64,000 nucleotides of DNA, taken from contig NZ_CP141832.1 of NCBI RefSeq assembly GCF_043633585.1, positions 744,001 to 808,000 of the forward strand, read 5' to 3'. This document shows positions 53,077-61,689 of this stretch, piece by piece; position 1 is the first letter of the stretch, and each line of letters starts with the position of its first letter. The notes beneath the pieces were generated by a model. It saw only the letters and a list, made by a program, of their open reading frames with translations, had not been told where the DNA came from and searched no databases. This DNA is from Lacrimispora sinapis. Lineage in GTDB: Bacteria; Bacillota; Clostridia; Lachnospirales; Lachnospiraceae. The position numbers were made by a program, and so were the translations under genes.

Positions 53077-55194
53077 ATGAATCGTGGAAAAAAGAGATTT
53101 TTGTTCAGTACCCTTGTTACCCTTTTGATCCTGCTGGCTGGTCTGGCTGGTTCCTTCCTGTTTTTTCAGATTAGGGAGAAGCTGGAAGCATCAAAAGTGA
53201 AACCGGAGACAATATTTGGGAAATACGTGGAAAGTCTGAACCGGCGGGATTATGCGGCCATGTACGGGATGCTTTCGGAGCAGAGCCGGATCAATATCAG
53301 CCAGGAGGATTTTACCGCCAGAAACAAAAACATTTACGAGGGCCTGGAAGCTTCTGAAATCAAGGTGCAGATTACCGGAGAAGAACGCGTGGATAAGACG
53401 GTTACGCTGAATTATGATACCGGCTTTCAAACCATTGCCGGAGAAATTCATTTTAAGAATAAGGCGGAGTTTCAGAAAGAAGGGAAAAAAGGATATAAAC
53501 TGGTGTGGAGTGACAGCCTTATTTTCCCGGAACTTGGCCGCAGCGATAAGGTGAGGATCTCCACGGACAAAGCGGTAAGAGGAAGTATTTTTGACCGGAA
53601 CGGTCTGGTTCTTGCAGGAAAAGGAACGGCTTCCTCCGTAGGACTGGTGCCGGGGAAGATGAGCGAAGATCCCACCGGTGACATTCAAACGCTGTCGTCA
53701 CTTTTGGGAATATCCGCAGATAACATACAGAAAAAGCTGTCTGCCAAATGGGTGAATGAGGATTCCTTTGTTCCATTAAAAACTTTGAAAAAAGTGGATG
53801 AGATCAATTTAAAAGCCCCGCAGCCCAGGGAAGACAATTTAAAAAACAAAGAGTTTCAGGACCAGCTGCTTGCCATACCAGGAGTCCTCATATCAGATAC
53901 GCCGGTCCGCTTTTATCCAATGGAAAAGAGCGGCGCCCATCTGGTGGGATATGTTCAGAACGTGACCGCAGAAGATATCAAAGAGCATGAGGGAGAGGAT
54001 TATTTGACCGACAGTGTGATCGGCAGAAGCGGAATGGAAGCACTTTATGAAAAGGAACTGAAGGGAACCAATGGGCGAACCGTTTCCATCGTGGACCCCA
54101 ATGGAAATGTGAAAAAGATTCTGGCCGCAAAGTCAAGAATTGACGGAAAGGATATTACCCTGACCATTGACAGCACCCTTCAAGCCACCATATATAATAC
54201 CTTTCAAGAGGATAAAAGCTGTACGGTGGCAATGAATCCTTATACAGGAGAGGTCCTGGCCCTTGTGAGCACCCCTTCTTATGATGACAATGACTTTATT
54301 TTAGGAATGTCAAATGAGATCTGGAATGCATTAAACAACGATGAAAGAAAGCCTATGTTCAACCGGTTCCGCCAAAGATTTGCACCAGGTTCCTCTTTTA
54401 AATCCATAACTGCAGTGATCGGTCTGGCGAGCGGTGCCATTGATCCTGCTGAAGATTACGGAAGCAGCGGCTTAAGATGGAAAAAAGATGAAAGCTGGGG
54501 CAATTACTATGTGACCACCCTTCATGACAGCAATCCGTTGAATCTGGAAAATGCTTTTATCTACTCCAATAACATTTATTTTGCAAAAGCCGCCTTAAAG
54601 ATCGGATACAAGGATTTCATGTCAGGGCTGGATAAACTTGGTTTTGGACAGCAGATTCCATTTGAAATCTCCCTGGCAAAATCCCAGTACTCCAATGGGG
54701 AACGGATTGAGTCAGAAGTCCAGCTTGCCGACAGCGGTTATGGACAGGGACAGATTTTGGTCAATCCGGTGCATTTTGCTTCTTTGTATACCATGTTTTC
54801 CAATCAGGGAAATGTTATAAAACCATATATCCAGTACAAAGAAAATCCTGCCAAGGAGATATGGCTGAACAATGCCAGCACTCCGGAGATTGCAGAGCTG
54901 GTCAAATCAGACTTGTCAAAGGTGGTCAGTTCAGAACATGGTACGGGACATGCCATTCACCGCAGCGATCTTGCCCTGGCAGGAAAGACCGGGACTGCTG
55001 AAATCAAAGCCTCCAAAGACGATACCACCGGAACAGAGCTTGGCTGGTTTGTTGTTTTCACCACAGACCCCAATACGGAAAAGCCCATTCTGCTGGTGAG
55101 CATGGTGGAGGATGTGAAAAACCGCGGAGGAAGCGGATATGTAGTAAGAAAAGACAAAGCAGTTTTAAATGCGTATCTTCCTCCTGCACAATAA
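53077..55194 (+). CDS. Class B penicillin-binding protein with NTF2-like (MecA-N) domain
   Basis: A 705-aa transpeptidase: N-terminal TM (~7-27), an NTF2-like MecA-N domain (~35-150: YVESLNRRDYAAMYGML), a dimerisation domain, and the catalytic part with SxxK (SSFK, ~439), SxN (SNN, ~497) and KTG (KTGTAE, ~635). This is the PBP3/PBP2a-type architecture found in low-affinity PBPs of Gram-positives. Being beside BlaR1/BlaI and after operator-like sites, it may be a beta-lactam-inducible target; low affinity itself cannot be read from sequence. GGAGG precedes the ATG. Confidence 0.92.
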   Translation: MNRGKKRFLFSTLVTLLILLAGLAGSFLFFQIREKLEASKVKPETIFGKYVESLNRRDYAAMYGMLSEQSRINISQEDFTARNKNIYEGLEASEIKVQITGEERVDKTVTLNYDTGFQTIAGEIHFKNKAEFQKEGKKGYKLVWSDSLIFPELGRSDKVRISTDKAVRGSIFDRNGLVLAGKGTASSVGLVPGKMSEDPTGDIQTLSSLLGISADNIQKKLSAKWVNEDSFVPLKTLKKVDEINLKAPQPREDNLKNKEFQDQLLAIPGVLISDTPVRFYPMEKSGAHLVGYVQNVTAEDIKEHEGEDYLTDSVIGRSGMEALYEKELKGTNGRTVSIVDPNGNVKKILAAKSRIDGKDITLTIDSTLQATIYNTFQEDKSCTVAMNPYTGEVLALVSTPSYDDNDFILGMSNEIWNALNNDERKPMFNRFRQRFAPGSSFKSITAVIGLASGAIDPAEDYGSSGLRWKKDESWGNYYVTTLHDSNPLNLENAFIYSNNIYFAKAALKIGYKDFMSGLDKLGFGQQIPFEISLAKSQYSNGERIESEVQLADSGYGQGQILVNPVHFASLYTMFSNQGNVIKPYIQYKENPAKEIWLNNASTPEIAELVKSDLSKVVSSEHGTGHAIHRSDLALAGKTGTAEIKASKDDTTGTELGWFVVFTTDPNTEKPILLVSMVEDVKNRGGSGYVVRKDKAVLNAYLPPAQ

Positions 55195-55195
55195 G

Positions 55196-55246
55196 AAAAG
55201 GCTGCCACAGCCGGGAAAATTCCCGGTTAATGGCAGCCTTTTCTTA
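55196..55246. terminator. Bidirectional terminator between PBP and blaR1
   Basis: AGAAAAGGCTGCCA pairs with TGGCAGCCTTTTCT, with an inner CCGGGAA/TTCCCGG stem. It serves the convergent genes on both strands. Confidence 0.88.
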
Positions 55247-57034
55247 CTTCTTATAGATATTTTGGTTATCAAGGATATCCAGGGTGATCTTTGCAGCGGT
55301 GCTTCCATTGGCAGATGTCTTATCCTGGATATTGGTTGCAAAGACGTAAGTTTCTTCCCGGGCTTCTACAAATCCCACAAACCAGCCGTTCACGTAATTT
55401 CCGTCGATGTTACCGGTTCCTGTTTTTCCGTAGAGCATACTTCCGCCGGAAGAAGAGACAAGCAGGGAATCCTTGACCGCTTTTATATTTTCTGCAGCAA
55501 AGGGTAAACCCCCAAGACAGAAGCGGGCCAGCAGTTCTACCTGTTCCACCGGTGAGATCTTTAAGGAGGATTGGGACCAATAACGGCCCAGACCTCCGGA
55601 TAAGTCGGAATTGCCATACCTGATCTTATGGAAGTATTTATTCAAAGAGGAAAGACCGGTTTTTTCATCCAGAGAGGTAAAATACCAGTTGACCGAATGA
55701 CTCATGGCACTTTTTAAGTCCTGGTTCCGGTTCCAGGCATCAAAGGGATAATATTTGCCATTCCAGTCCATGGCAGAGGAATCCGGGGTAATGACCCCTT
55801 CCTCAAGGGCGGCAAGAGCGCTGTAGATCTTATAGGTGGAATCGGGGGAAATCCTTTTGATTCCTTCTTCTTCATTATAGATGGAATATTGCCCGGAGTT
55901 TAATTCATATAGGACAAAGCTGCCTTTTAAACCGGAGAAACAGGAACCCACCTCCAGGTTATTTATGCCTTCCGCGTTGAATCCATACGCTGCGTCGGGG
56001 GATGCCATGGCAGAGAAGGCAGGCATGAGACCGGCGGCCAAAACCGATGCTGCGGCAAAGACCAGACGGCTTTTCCTCTTACACCATTTGGTTTCCGCAT
56101 GAAACCCTGCAATGCTTATAATCCGTTTGCGCATCTCTTTTTTTGATCCGCCCATTCCTGCGGCAGAATAGGGAAAACGGGACAGGCTCTCTGCAAAATT
56201 GATCAAGGTATTCCCGTAGTCCAGATAATCGTCCGGCCGGAGCATGGATAAAACGGAGGCATCACAGGCAATTTCCCGGTCGTTTTGCATCTCATGAAAA
56301 GCCAACCATACCACAGGGTGAAACCAGTAAACAATCTGGGCCAAAGCCATCAGCCTATTCACTACAAGGTCCTTATGCCTGCAATGGGAAAGCTCGTGAA
56401 GAAGAATATAGCGGATATCTTTTTCCTCCATTTCCGAAAGAATGTGAATGGGTACGATGATCACAGGCTTAAATGCTCCGATGGCGAGGGGGGATTTCAC
56501 ATAGGCACTGCTGTAGATGGGGATGTTCCCTTTGATACCTGATTCCTTTAAGCAGGCATCAAACAACTCCCGGATTCTTTTATTTTGAAGGAGAAGAGAA
56601 GCATTCTTTAACTGATTGACCTTATGGCTGGACCATGCGGTGATTCCTGTCATAAACACCATGCCGGCGATCCAGATGCTCATAAGAACCGTGGGAAGGG
56701 CAGAAGGAGTCCTGCGGCTTACGGAAACGGAAAAATCCAACAAAAGGTTGTTCCGTGGCAGTAAAGCAGGCTGTACAGCCGTTTTAGAGACCTCCTGTGC
56801 ATGAGGAAACAGACCGGAAAGAGTATGAAGGAGTGCAGCCCCAGCTTTGGTGCAGAGATCGGAATAGGGCAGAAATGGGATTGCCAGCGAAAACAAAAAA
56901 AGAAACCAGAGATTGTATTGGGTCCTTTTGGTCAGATGGGAACCCAGGAACTTTCTTACCCCAAGGAGGGCGAAAAAGAGAAAGGGGACAGCCATGCTGT
57001 TTAATAAAAGGCGTACCATTAGTAAATGGATCAT
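55244..57034 (-). CDS. blaR1: BlaR1/MecR1-type beta-lactam sensor-transducer
   Basis: A 596-aa integral membrane protein. An N-terminal M56 metallopeptidase region with several helices carries HELSH (213-217) for zinc. An extracellular class D beta-lactamase-like sensor domain (~345-596) has SxxK (STYK, Ser399, acylated by drug), SxN (SVN, Ser447) and KTG (Lys537). Acylation activates the protease, leading to BlaI inactivation. Its start overlaps the blaI stop (ATGA-type). There is no beta-lactamase gene in the window; the adjoining convergent genes are PBPs. Confidence 0.93.
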   Translation of the reverse strand: MIHLLMVRLLLNSMAVPFLFFALLGVRKFLGSHLTKRTQYNLWFLFLFSLAIPFLPYSDLCTKAGAALLHTLSGLFPHAQEVSKTAVQPALLPRNNLLLDFSVSVSRRTPSALPTVLMSIWIAGMVFMTGITAWSSHKVNQLKNASLLLQNKRIRELFDACLKESGIKGNIPIYSSAYVKSPLAIGAFKPVIIVPIHILSEMEEKDIRYILLHELSHCRHKDLVVNRLMALAQIVYWFHPVVWLAFHEMQNDREIACDASVLSMLRPDDYLDYGNTLINFAESLSRFPYSAAGMGGSKKEMRKRIISIAGFHAETKWCKRKSRLVFAAASVLAAGLMPAFSAMASPDAAYGFNAEGINNLEVGSCFSGLKGSFVLYELNSGQYSIYNEEEGIKRISPDSTYKIYSALAALEEGVITPDSSAMDWNGKYYPFDAWNRNQDLKSAMSHSVNWYFTSLDEKTGLSSLNKYFHKIRYGNSDLSGGLGRYWSQSSLKISPVEQVELLARFCLGGLPFAAENIKAVKDSLLVSSSGGSMLYGKTGTGNIDGNYVNGWFVGFVEAREETYVFATNIQDKTSANGSTAAKITLDILDNQNIYKK

Positions 57035-57417
57035 CAGCGGTCCTCCCCGTGTTCGTTCAAAAGAAGTTTCCGAAGCTCTTCTAAGTCTTCCTTGGTCATG
57101 TTCTCGCTGTTGATATAGTTAGTCACCATGCTGGATATCTTGCCGTTATAAAATCGGTTTAAAAAGTGGTCATTGGCTTTTTTTAAATACTCCTGTTCTT
57201 TCACCAGAGGCGTATATACAAAAACCCGGCTTTCCTTCCGGTAGGTTATGGCTTCCTTTAAAACCAGTCTCTTCAACAGAGTGTGTACGGTTTTGGGGCT
57301 CCAGTGGCTTGTGTTAGAAAGTTTTTCGGTCACTTCATTGGTACTGATCGGTGCATATTTCCACAGCACTTTCATCACTTCATACTCGGCTTCGGAAATC
57401 TGCGGCAGATGTTTCAT
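57034..57417 (-). CDS. blaI: BlaI/MecI family repressor
   Basis: A 127-aa winged-helix repressor: ISEAEYEVMKVLWKYAPIST and SHWSPKTVHTLLKRLVLK form the HTH, and a C-terminal dimerisation helix region (EYLKKANDHFLNRFYNG) follows. It binds TACAnnTGTA-type dyads as a dimer. The ATG at 57417 follows AGGAG; an earlier frame start at 57450 would overlap the operator. Cotranscribed and overlapping with blaR1, and autoregulated by the site at 57434. Confidence 0.93.
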   Translation of the reverse strand: MKHLPQISEAEYEVMKVLWKYAPISTNEVTEKLSNTSHWSPKTVHTLLKRLVLKEAITYRKESRVFVYTPLVKEQEYLKKANDHFLNRFYNGKISSMVTNYINSENMTKEDLEELRKLLLNEHGEDR

Positions 57418-57433
57418 AGAAATTCTCCTATTC

Positions 57434-57482
57434 TTACATTTGTAATACATACATTATACAGAGAGGGCAAGCGGTATGTCAA
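57434..57482 (-). promoter_or_regulatory. blaI-blaR1 promoter with BlaI operator
   Basis: On the minus strand TTGACA (57477-57482), 18-bp spacer and TATAAT (57453-57458) form a strong promoter. TTACAAATGTAA (57434-57445), a perfect TTACAnnTGTAA operator, begins 7 bp downstream at the expected transcription start. Confidence 0.85.
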
Positions 57483-57487
57483 TAGCC

Positions 57488-57516
57488 TTTACAATCCCAT
57501 GGCGGCATGGTATACT
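57488..57516 (+). promoter_or_regulatory. Predicted promoter of the MFS gene
   Basis: TTTACA (57488-57493), 17-bp spacer, TATACT (57511-57516), divergent from and back-to-back with the blaI promoter. Confidence 0.6.
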
Positions 57517-57682
57517 GTTTAAAATCAAATAATTAAAAAGGTTTAAGGAGACACGTCTATGTTATTTTTCATTTTTTCCTTATATGCTCCCACGTAGTTA
57601 TATAGAAAGAACGGTTCAGTCATACTGGCACTGCATTGGCAGGGCTTATTTTTTGTACAACAAAATGGGAGAAACGGAAAAA

Positions 57683-58855
57683 ATGAAAACAAAACGAAAT
57701 ATATATATTCTGTATGCCATTGCTTTTTTACAGGGAATGGTGTTTTACGGACCGGTCGCAACCCTTTACCGGCAGGCAGCAGGAGTCAGTGTGTTTCAGA
57801 TCACAGTGATTGAAAGCATTTCCCTGGCTCTATGCATTGGGCTTGAATTGCCCTGGGGGATTGCTGCGGATAAAATCGGATACAAACGTACTATGATCAT
57901 CAGCTGTGCGGTTTACTTCTTGTCAAAGGTTGTTTTCTGGAGAGCGGACGGATTTGCGGATTTTTTGCTGGAACGAATTCTGTTAAGTGTTGTGATGGCA
58001 GGAATGTCTGGCTGTGATGTGAGCATTCTATATCTTTCCAGTAAAGAAGAGGAGAGCCAGAAAGTTTTTGGGATTTATCAGTTTTTAAGTATGACGGGGC
58101 TTCTCATGTCTTCCCTTCTGTTTTCGGTATGCATTGGAGAAGATTACCGGCTTGCAGGATTTTTGACCATGGTCTCTTATGGAGCGGCAGCTGTCTTTTC
58201 TTTGGGAATAAAGGAAGTAAAGGGGAAGGAAACAAAAAAAGAGAGAGGCCAGCGGTTTTTTTCAGTATTGATTCAGACGGTCAAGGACCGGAATTTTCTG
58301 CTTGCAATCATTGGAATGGCATTGCTTGCGGAGACCAACCAGACCGTGACCGTATTTTTAAGTCAGCTTCAATACGTGAAAGCCGGAATGGATTTAAAAA
58401 CCATGGGGGTGGTTTATATTCTGGTTACATTGGCCGGAATGACCGGAATGTGGTCCTATTGGTTTACCAGAAGGCTTGGCAGTTTTCTATTTGGACTAGT
58501 TCTGTTTTTGGGAGGAGCGGCAGCGTGTCTGGTGCTTTCCTCCACAGAATCTGCAGTCATATCGGTAGGTGCCGTACTGGTGCTTCGCCTGTCTGCCAGT
58601 TTATTTAGTCCCCTTTCCACCCAGCTGCAGAACCGGAGAATCAAAGGGCAGGACCGGGCTACGGCCTTGAGCATTTATGCGGTTGTGCTGGAGAGTACGG
58701 GAGTGGTCACAAATATATTATTCGGTCGGGCGGCAGAGGAAGATATTTCCAATGCTATGGTCTTAGGGGCTGTTTTGTGTGTGGCAGGTGCCTGTTTGTT
58801 TTCTATCTTTTATAGAAGAGAAGGAAAAAACCGTGATTTTAGCATCAGCCGTTAA
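57683..58855 (+). CDS. MFS transporter
   Basis: A 390-aa major facilitator with about twelve membrane helices. The conserved loop between helices 2 and 3 is seen as WGIAADKIGYKRTM (GxxaDrxGrr type). Probably a drug or metabolite efflux pump; substrate unknown. Frame starts exist at 57584 and 57665, but the region before LYAIAFLQG is not membrane-like, and GGGAG lies 11 nt before the ATG at 57683. Its last 11 bp overlap the convergent regulator gene. Confidence 0.85.
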   Translation: MKTKRNIYILYAIAFLQGMVFYGPVATLYRQAAGVSVFQITVIESISLALCIGLELPWGIAADKIGYKRTMIISCAVYFLSKVVFWRADGFADFLLERILLSVVMAGMSGCDVSILYLSSKEEESQKVFGIYQFLSMTGLLMSSLLFSVCIGEDYRLAGFLTMVSYGAAAVFSLGIKEVKGKETKKERGQRFFSVLIQTVKDRNFLLAIIGMALLAETNQTVTVFLSQLQYVKAGMDLKTMGVVYILVTLAGMTGMWSYWFTRRLGSFLFGLVLFLGGAAACLVLSSTESAVISVGAVLVLRLSASLFSPLSTQLQNRRIKGQDRATALSIYAVVLESTGVVTNILFGRAAEEDISNAMVLGAVLCVAGACLFSIFYRREGKNRDFSISR

Positions 58856-59825
58856 TGATGGTACAGTGCCCCGTATCGGTAGGATTGTAACCATGGAACG
58901 AAAGGAGGCTGTTTTTAAATTCCCTGCTGTTGACGGCTTCTAAAATCAACGATACAGCAGAATTGTTTAAATAAGATTTTAAGAAAACCAGATCCAGGGA
59001 GAACTTGGCAAGGGGGACCGGTTCCAGCTGAGGATAGGACATCAGCAGGGAGAGGTCCCCGATGCTTCCATCCGCGGCATCAGAGGCTACTGCATTTGCG
59101 GCGGACATATGGGAGAGACATTCTTTTTGATAACCGGCTGCCGCCTTTTTTTGAAAATTGTTTTTTATAAAACAGGAATCTAAAAATATGCGGTAGCCGC
59201 TGCCAGGTTCCCGGTTCAGAAACCGGATGTCCGGCCGCAGAAGGTCTTTGATGGAACGAATGTTTTTGGGATTTCCCTTCTTTACATACAAACCGCAGGA
59301 TAACTGGCTTATGAACACGACAGCCAGTTCCTTTCCGGGCATGAGGTTTTTGATCTGATTGAGGCTTTGCTCTTTTTTATCAGAGAAAAAACAGGTGAGA
59401 GCCATATGGGTTTTCTCATAATAAAGAGAGTACAAGCTGTTATATTCATTCATATAAGAATGAAGCATGGGGAGACTTTCCGGGTTTTTGTCCAACTGGC
59501 TCAAAAGCAGTTCCACAACTCTGGACTCCTGGCTGCTAATAATAAGTCCGTTTGTATTTAACAGATAATCCGTCTGCCGGATGGCTGAGACTGCTGTAAA
59601 AGGGGGAATGTCGCTGACAGGAATCGGCGGCTGTGAGCCCTTATTATTTCCGGGGAGTGAATCCGCGGAACCTTGTAAATACTGGTCAAGCTGTTCCTGG
59701 CTGATGCGTATCTGCCTTCCTATTTTTGTAGCATTTAATTCTCCCCGTTTAATTAATTCATACACCGTTGCTTTTTTTATCTTAAGACGATCTGCAACTT
59801 CTTGTGCTGTAAATATTTTCTCCAT
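58845..59825 (-). CDS. One-component regulator: excisionase-type HTH plus molybdate/solute-binding-like domain
   Basis: A 326-aa protein. Residues 1-50 are an excisionase/MerR-type HTH (FTAQEVADRLKIKKATVYEL). A linker leads to a periplasmic-binding-protein-like domain (~95-320, with LLRPDIRFLNREPGSGYR, the PBP-like signature of this regulator class). Such proteins sense molybdate or tungstate in place of ModE. It is divergent from modABC, whose promoter overlaps its own, so it most likely controls them. Ligand is inferred from context. Confidence 0.85.
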   Translation of the reverse strand: MEKIFTAQEVADRLKIKKATVYELIKRGELNATKIGRQIRISQEQLDQYLQGSADSLPGNNKGSQPPIPVSDIPPFTAVSAIRQTDYLLNTNGLIISSQESRVVELLLSQLDKNPESLPMLHSYMNEYNSLYSLYYEKTHMALTCFFSDKKEQSLNQIKNLMPGKELAVVFISQLSCGLYVKKGNPKNIRSIKDLLRPDIRFLNREPGSGYRIFLDSCFIKNNFQKKAAAGYQKECLSHMSAANAVASDAADGSIGDLSLLMSYPQLEPVPLAKFSLDLVFLKSYLNNSAVSLILEAVNSREFKNSLLSFHGYNPTDTGHCTIING

Positions 59826-59862
59826 ACAATACCCTCATTATTTTTTTTGATTTTTATCATTT

Positions 59863-59897
59863 GATAATAGTTATAACATATTTCAAACTATTGTCAA
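59863..59897. promoter_or_regulatory. Overlapping divergent promoters with dyad (regulator / modABC)
   Basis: Plus strand: TTGTCA (59891-59896), 17 bp, TAAAAT (59914-59919). Minus strand: TTGACA (59892-59897), 16 bp, TATAAC. The two -35 boxes coincide. A 10-bp inverted repeat with 9/10 matches (59863-59872 and 59886-59895) covers the minus promoter and is a candidate autoregulatory operator. Confidence 0.6.
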
Positions 59898-59957
59898 CAA
59901 AAAGCATGATAAATAAAATGCTGTGCTAAATGTATAAAAAATATCAGATATCTTACC

Positions 59958-59976
59958 GATATATTATGAATATATC
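59958..59976. promoter_or_regulatory. Palindromic candidate operator of modABC
   Basis: GATATATT-ATG-AATATATC is a perfect 8-bp inverted repeat. It resembles the TATATA-rich dyads bound by ModE-type regulators and lies in the modA leader. Confidence 0.5.
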
Positions 59977-60008
59977 AACATTGATTTGCAGATAGAATTC
60001 ATCTAAAA

Positions 60009-60057
60009 TGAACAAAACGAAATGAAACAGAACGAAACACAGCAAAACACAACAAGC
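60009..60057 (+). repeat. T-poor AAC/GAAAC tandem-like tract in the modA leader
   Basis: About 49 nt made of degenerate 10-nt units such as AACGAAACAC and AGCAAAACAC, with almost no T. It should be unstructured as RNA and ends about 40 nt before modA. Confidence 0.6.
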
Positions 60058-60097
60058 TACCATAGAATTCAAATAAAATAATCAGGAGGAAAAAGTG

Positions 60098-60961
60098 ATG
60101 AGACGAGGAAAAAGGTTACTTGCAATGGTGTTGGCGGTATTGGCCGTGTGTCAGACTGCAGGCTGCAGTACAGCAGCCTCAAAAAGTACGGGGACAGCCC
60201 CAAAGGAAACGACAGGTTCCAGGAAGGAAGCATCCGGAGCCGCCGCAGAGCCTATGGATCTGTATGTCTTTATTGCCGCCAGTTTAAAAAACACCATGGA
60301 AACCGTAAAGGAAAGCTATGAGAAACAGCATCCGGGCGTGACCATCATTTATAATGCGGACAGCTCCGGTACACTGAAGACTCAGATCGAGGAAGGAGCC
60401 CGGTGCGATGTGTTCTTTTCGGCGGCAACCAGGCAGATGGATGAATTAAAGGAAAGGGGATATGTGGTCGACGGATCGGTCCATGATCTGCTGATGAACC
60501 AGGTGGTACTTATAAAGCCAAAGGGAGGAAAGACGAAGGTCACCGGATTTGACAATATCACTCAGGCAGCCAATCTTGCTCTTGCCGGAGAGGATGTACC
60601 GGTTGGACAGTATGCCAGAAAGATGTTTACCAATATGGGGCTCCTCGATTCCGTTATGAAAATGGAAATCAATGAAGGACCTAATGTCACCGCTGTTTTG
60701 ACTGCTGTGGCGGAAGGAAGCAATGAAGTGGGAATCGTGTATGCCACCGATGCCGCTTCCATGGCGGACAGCGTGGAGATCATCGCAAAGGCGGATAAGA
60801 GTCTGGTTGATCCCGCCATTTATCCGGTGGGGCTGATAAAAGATAAAGAAGCTTCGGAAGAGGAAAAAAAGGCAGCGGAAGATTTTGTAAAGTATTTGAC
60901 AGAAGACCAGGATGTTAGACAGGTGTTTACGAATGCCGGATTTGAACTGTATTCGCAGTAA
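60098..60961 (+). CDS. modA: Molybdate ABC transporter substrate-binding lipoprotein
   Basis: A 287-aa lipoprotein. Lipobox ends at Cys23 (QTAGCS). The mature protein has the ModA pattern: LYVFIAASLKNTMETV, YNADSSGTLKTQIEEGARCDVFFSA and the late SVEIIAKADKSLVDPAIYPVGLI (shown in parts). It binds molybdate or tungstate outside the membrane. AGGAGG lies upstream of GTG (60095) and ATG (60098); the ATG is preferred. First gene of modABC-mop. Confidence 0.94.
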   Translation: MRRGKRLLAMVLAVLAVCQTAGCSTAASKSTGTAPKETTGSRKEASGAAAEPMDLYVFIAASLKNTMETVKESYEKQHPGVTIIYNADSSGTLKTQIEEGARCDVFFSAATRQMDELKERGYVVDGSVHDLLMNQVVLIKPKGGKTKVTGFDNITQAANLALAGEDVPVGQYARKMFTNMGLLDSVMKMEINEGPNVTAVLTAVAEGSNEVGIVYATDAASMADSVEIIAKADKSLVDPAIYPVGLIKDKEASEEEKKAAEDFVKYLTEDQDVRQVFTNAGFELYSQ

Positions 60962-60989
60962 GGTAGTCAAGGAATGGAGGTGAAGTAGA

Positions 60990-61688
60990 TTGCTGGAACT
61001 TTTAAGTACCATAGATTTGAGTCCTCTTTCTCTTTCACTGAAAACGGGAATTTTGGCTACTGTGCTGACGTTTTTTGCGGGGGCTGGAGCAGCAAGATAT
61101 GTCATGAAGCTCAGTCACGGGGCAAAATCCATGATAGATGGAATCCTTACACTGCCCTTGGTGCTGCCGCCTACGGTAGCCGGTTTTTTCCTGCTTTTGG
61201 TATTCAGTCTCCGCCGGCCATTCGGAGCATTTCTGTTTGAACATTACGATTTTAAAATGGTACAAACGTGGCCGGGCTGTGTGATGGCGGCTTTTGTCAT
61301 TTCCTTTCCGCTTATGTACCGAAACGCCAGGGCAGCGTTTGAACAGGTGGATGTGACCATGATCCATGCGGGAAGAACGCTGGGACTGTCGGAGCGGAAG
61401 ATTTTCTGGAAGATTGTGGTTCCCATCGCAGCTCCGGGACTTGCTTCTGGCACAGTGCTTGCCTTTGCCAGAGCCATTGGAGAATACGGGGCAACTATTA
61501 TGCTGGCAGGCAATATTCTTGGCAAGACACGAACAATATCCGTGGCCATCGCAACGGAAGTGGCAGCAGGCAACTGGAAAACTGCAGGATTCTGGGTATG
61601 GGTCATTGTGATCCTTTCCTTTTTTATGGTAGCACTGATCAATTTGTTATCCGGGAAAGGCGGCAGAAAGAATAGCGGGTGGAGATAA
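60990..61688 (+). CDS. modB: Molybdate ABC transporter permease
   Basis: A 232-aa permease with five to six helices. The cytoplasmic coupling loop is seen as HAGRTLGLSERKIFWKIVVP, and LPLVLPPTVAGFFLL and FARAIGEYGATIMLAGN are ModB hallmarks. TTG start after GGAGGTG. It lies 28 bp after modA and 1 bp before modC. Confidence 0.94.
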   Translation: MLELLSTIDLSPLSLSLKTGILATVLTFFAGAGAARYVMKLSHGAKSMIDGILTLPLVLPPTVAGFFLLLVFSLRRPFGAFLFEHYDFKMVQTWPGCVMAAFVISFPLMYRNARAAFEQVDVTMIHAGRTLGLSERKIFWKIVVPIAAPGLASGTVLAFARAIGEYGATIMLAGNILGKTRTISVAIATEVAAGNWKTAGFWVWVIVILSFFMVALINLLSGKGGRKNSGWR

Positions 61689-61689
61689 T

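Noticed and set aside
53077..55194. MecA-N PBP as acquired methicillin-type resistance
   Set aside because: The architecture is shared by native PBPs of Gram-positives and no mobile context is visible around it.
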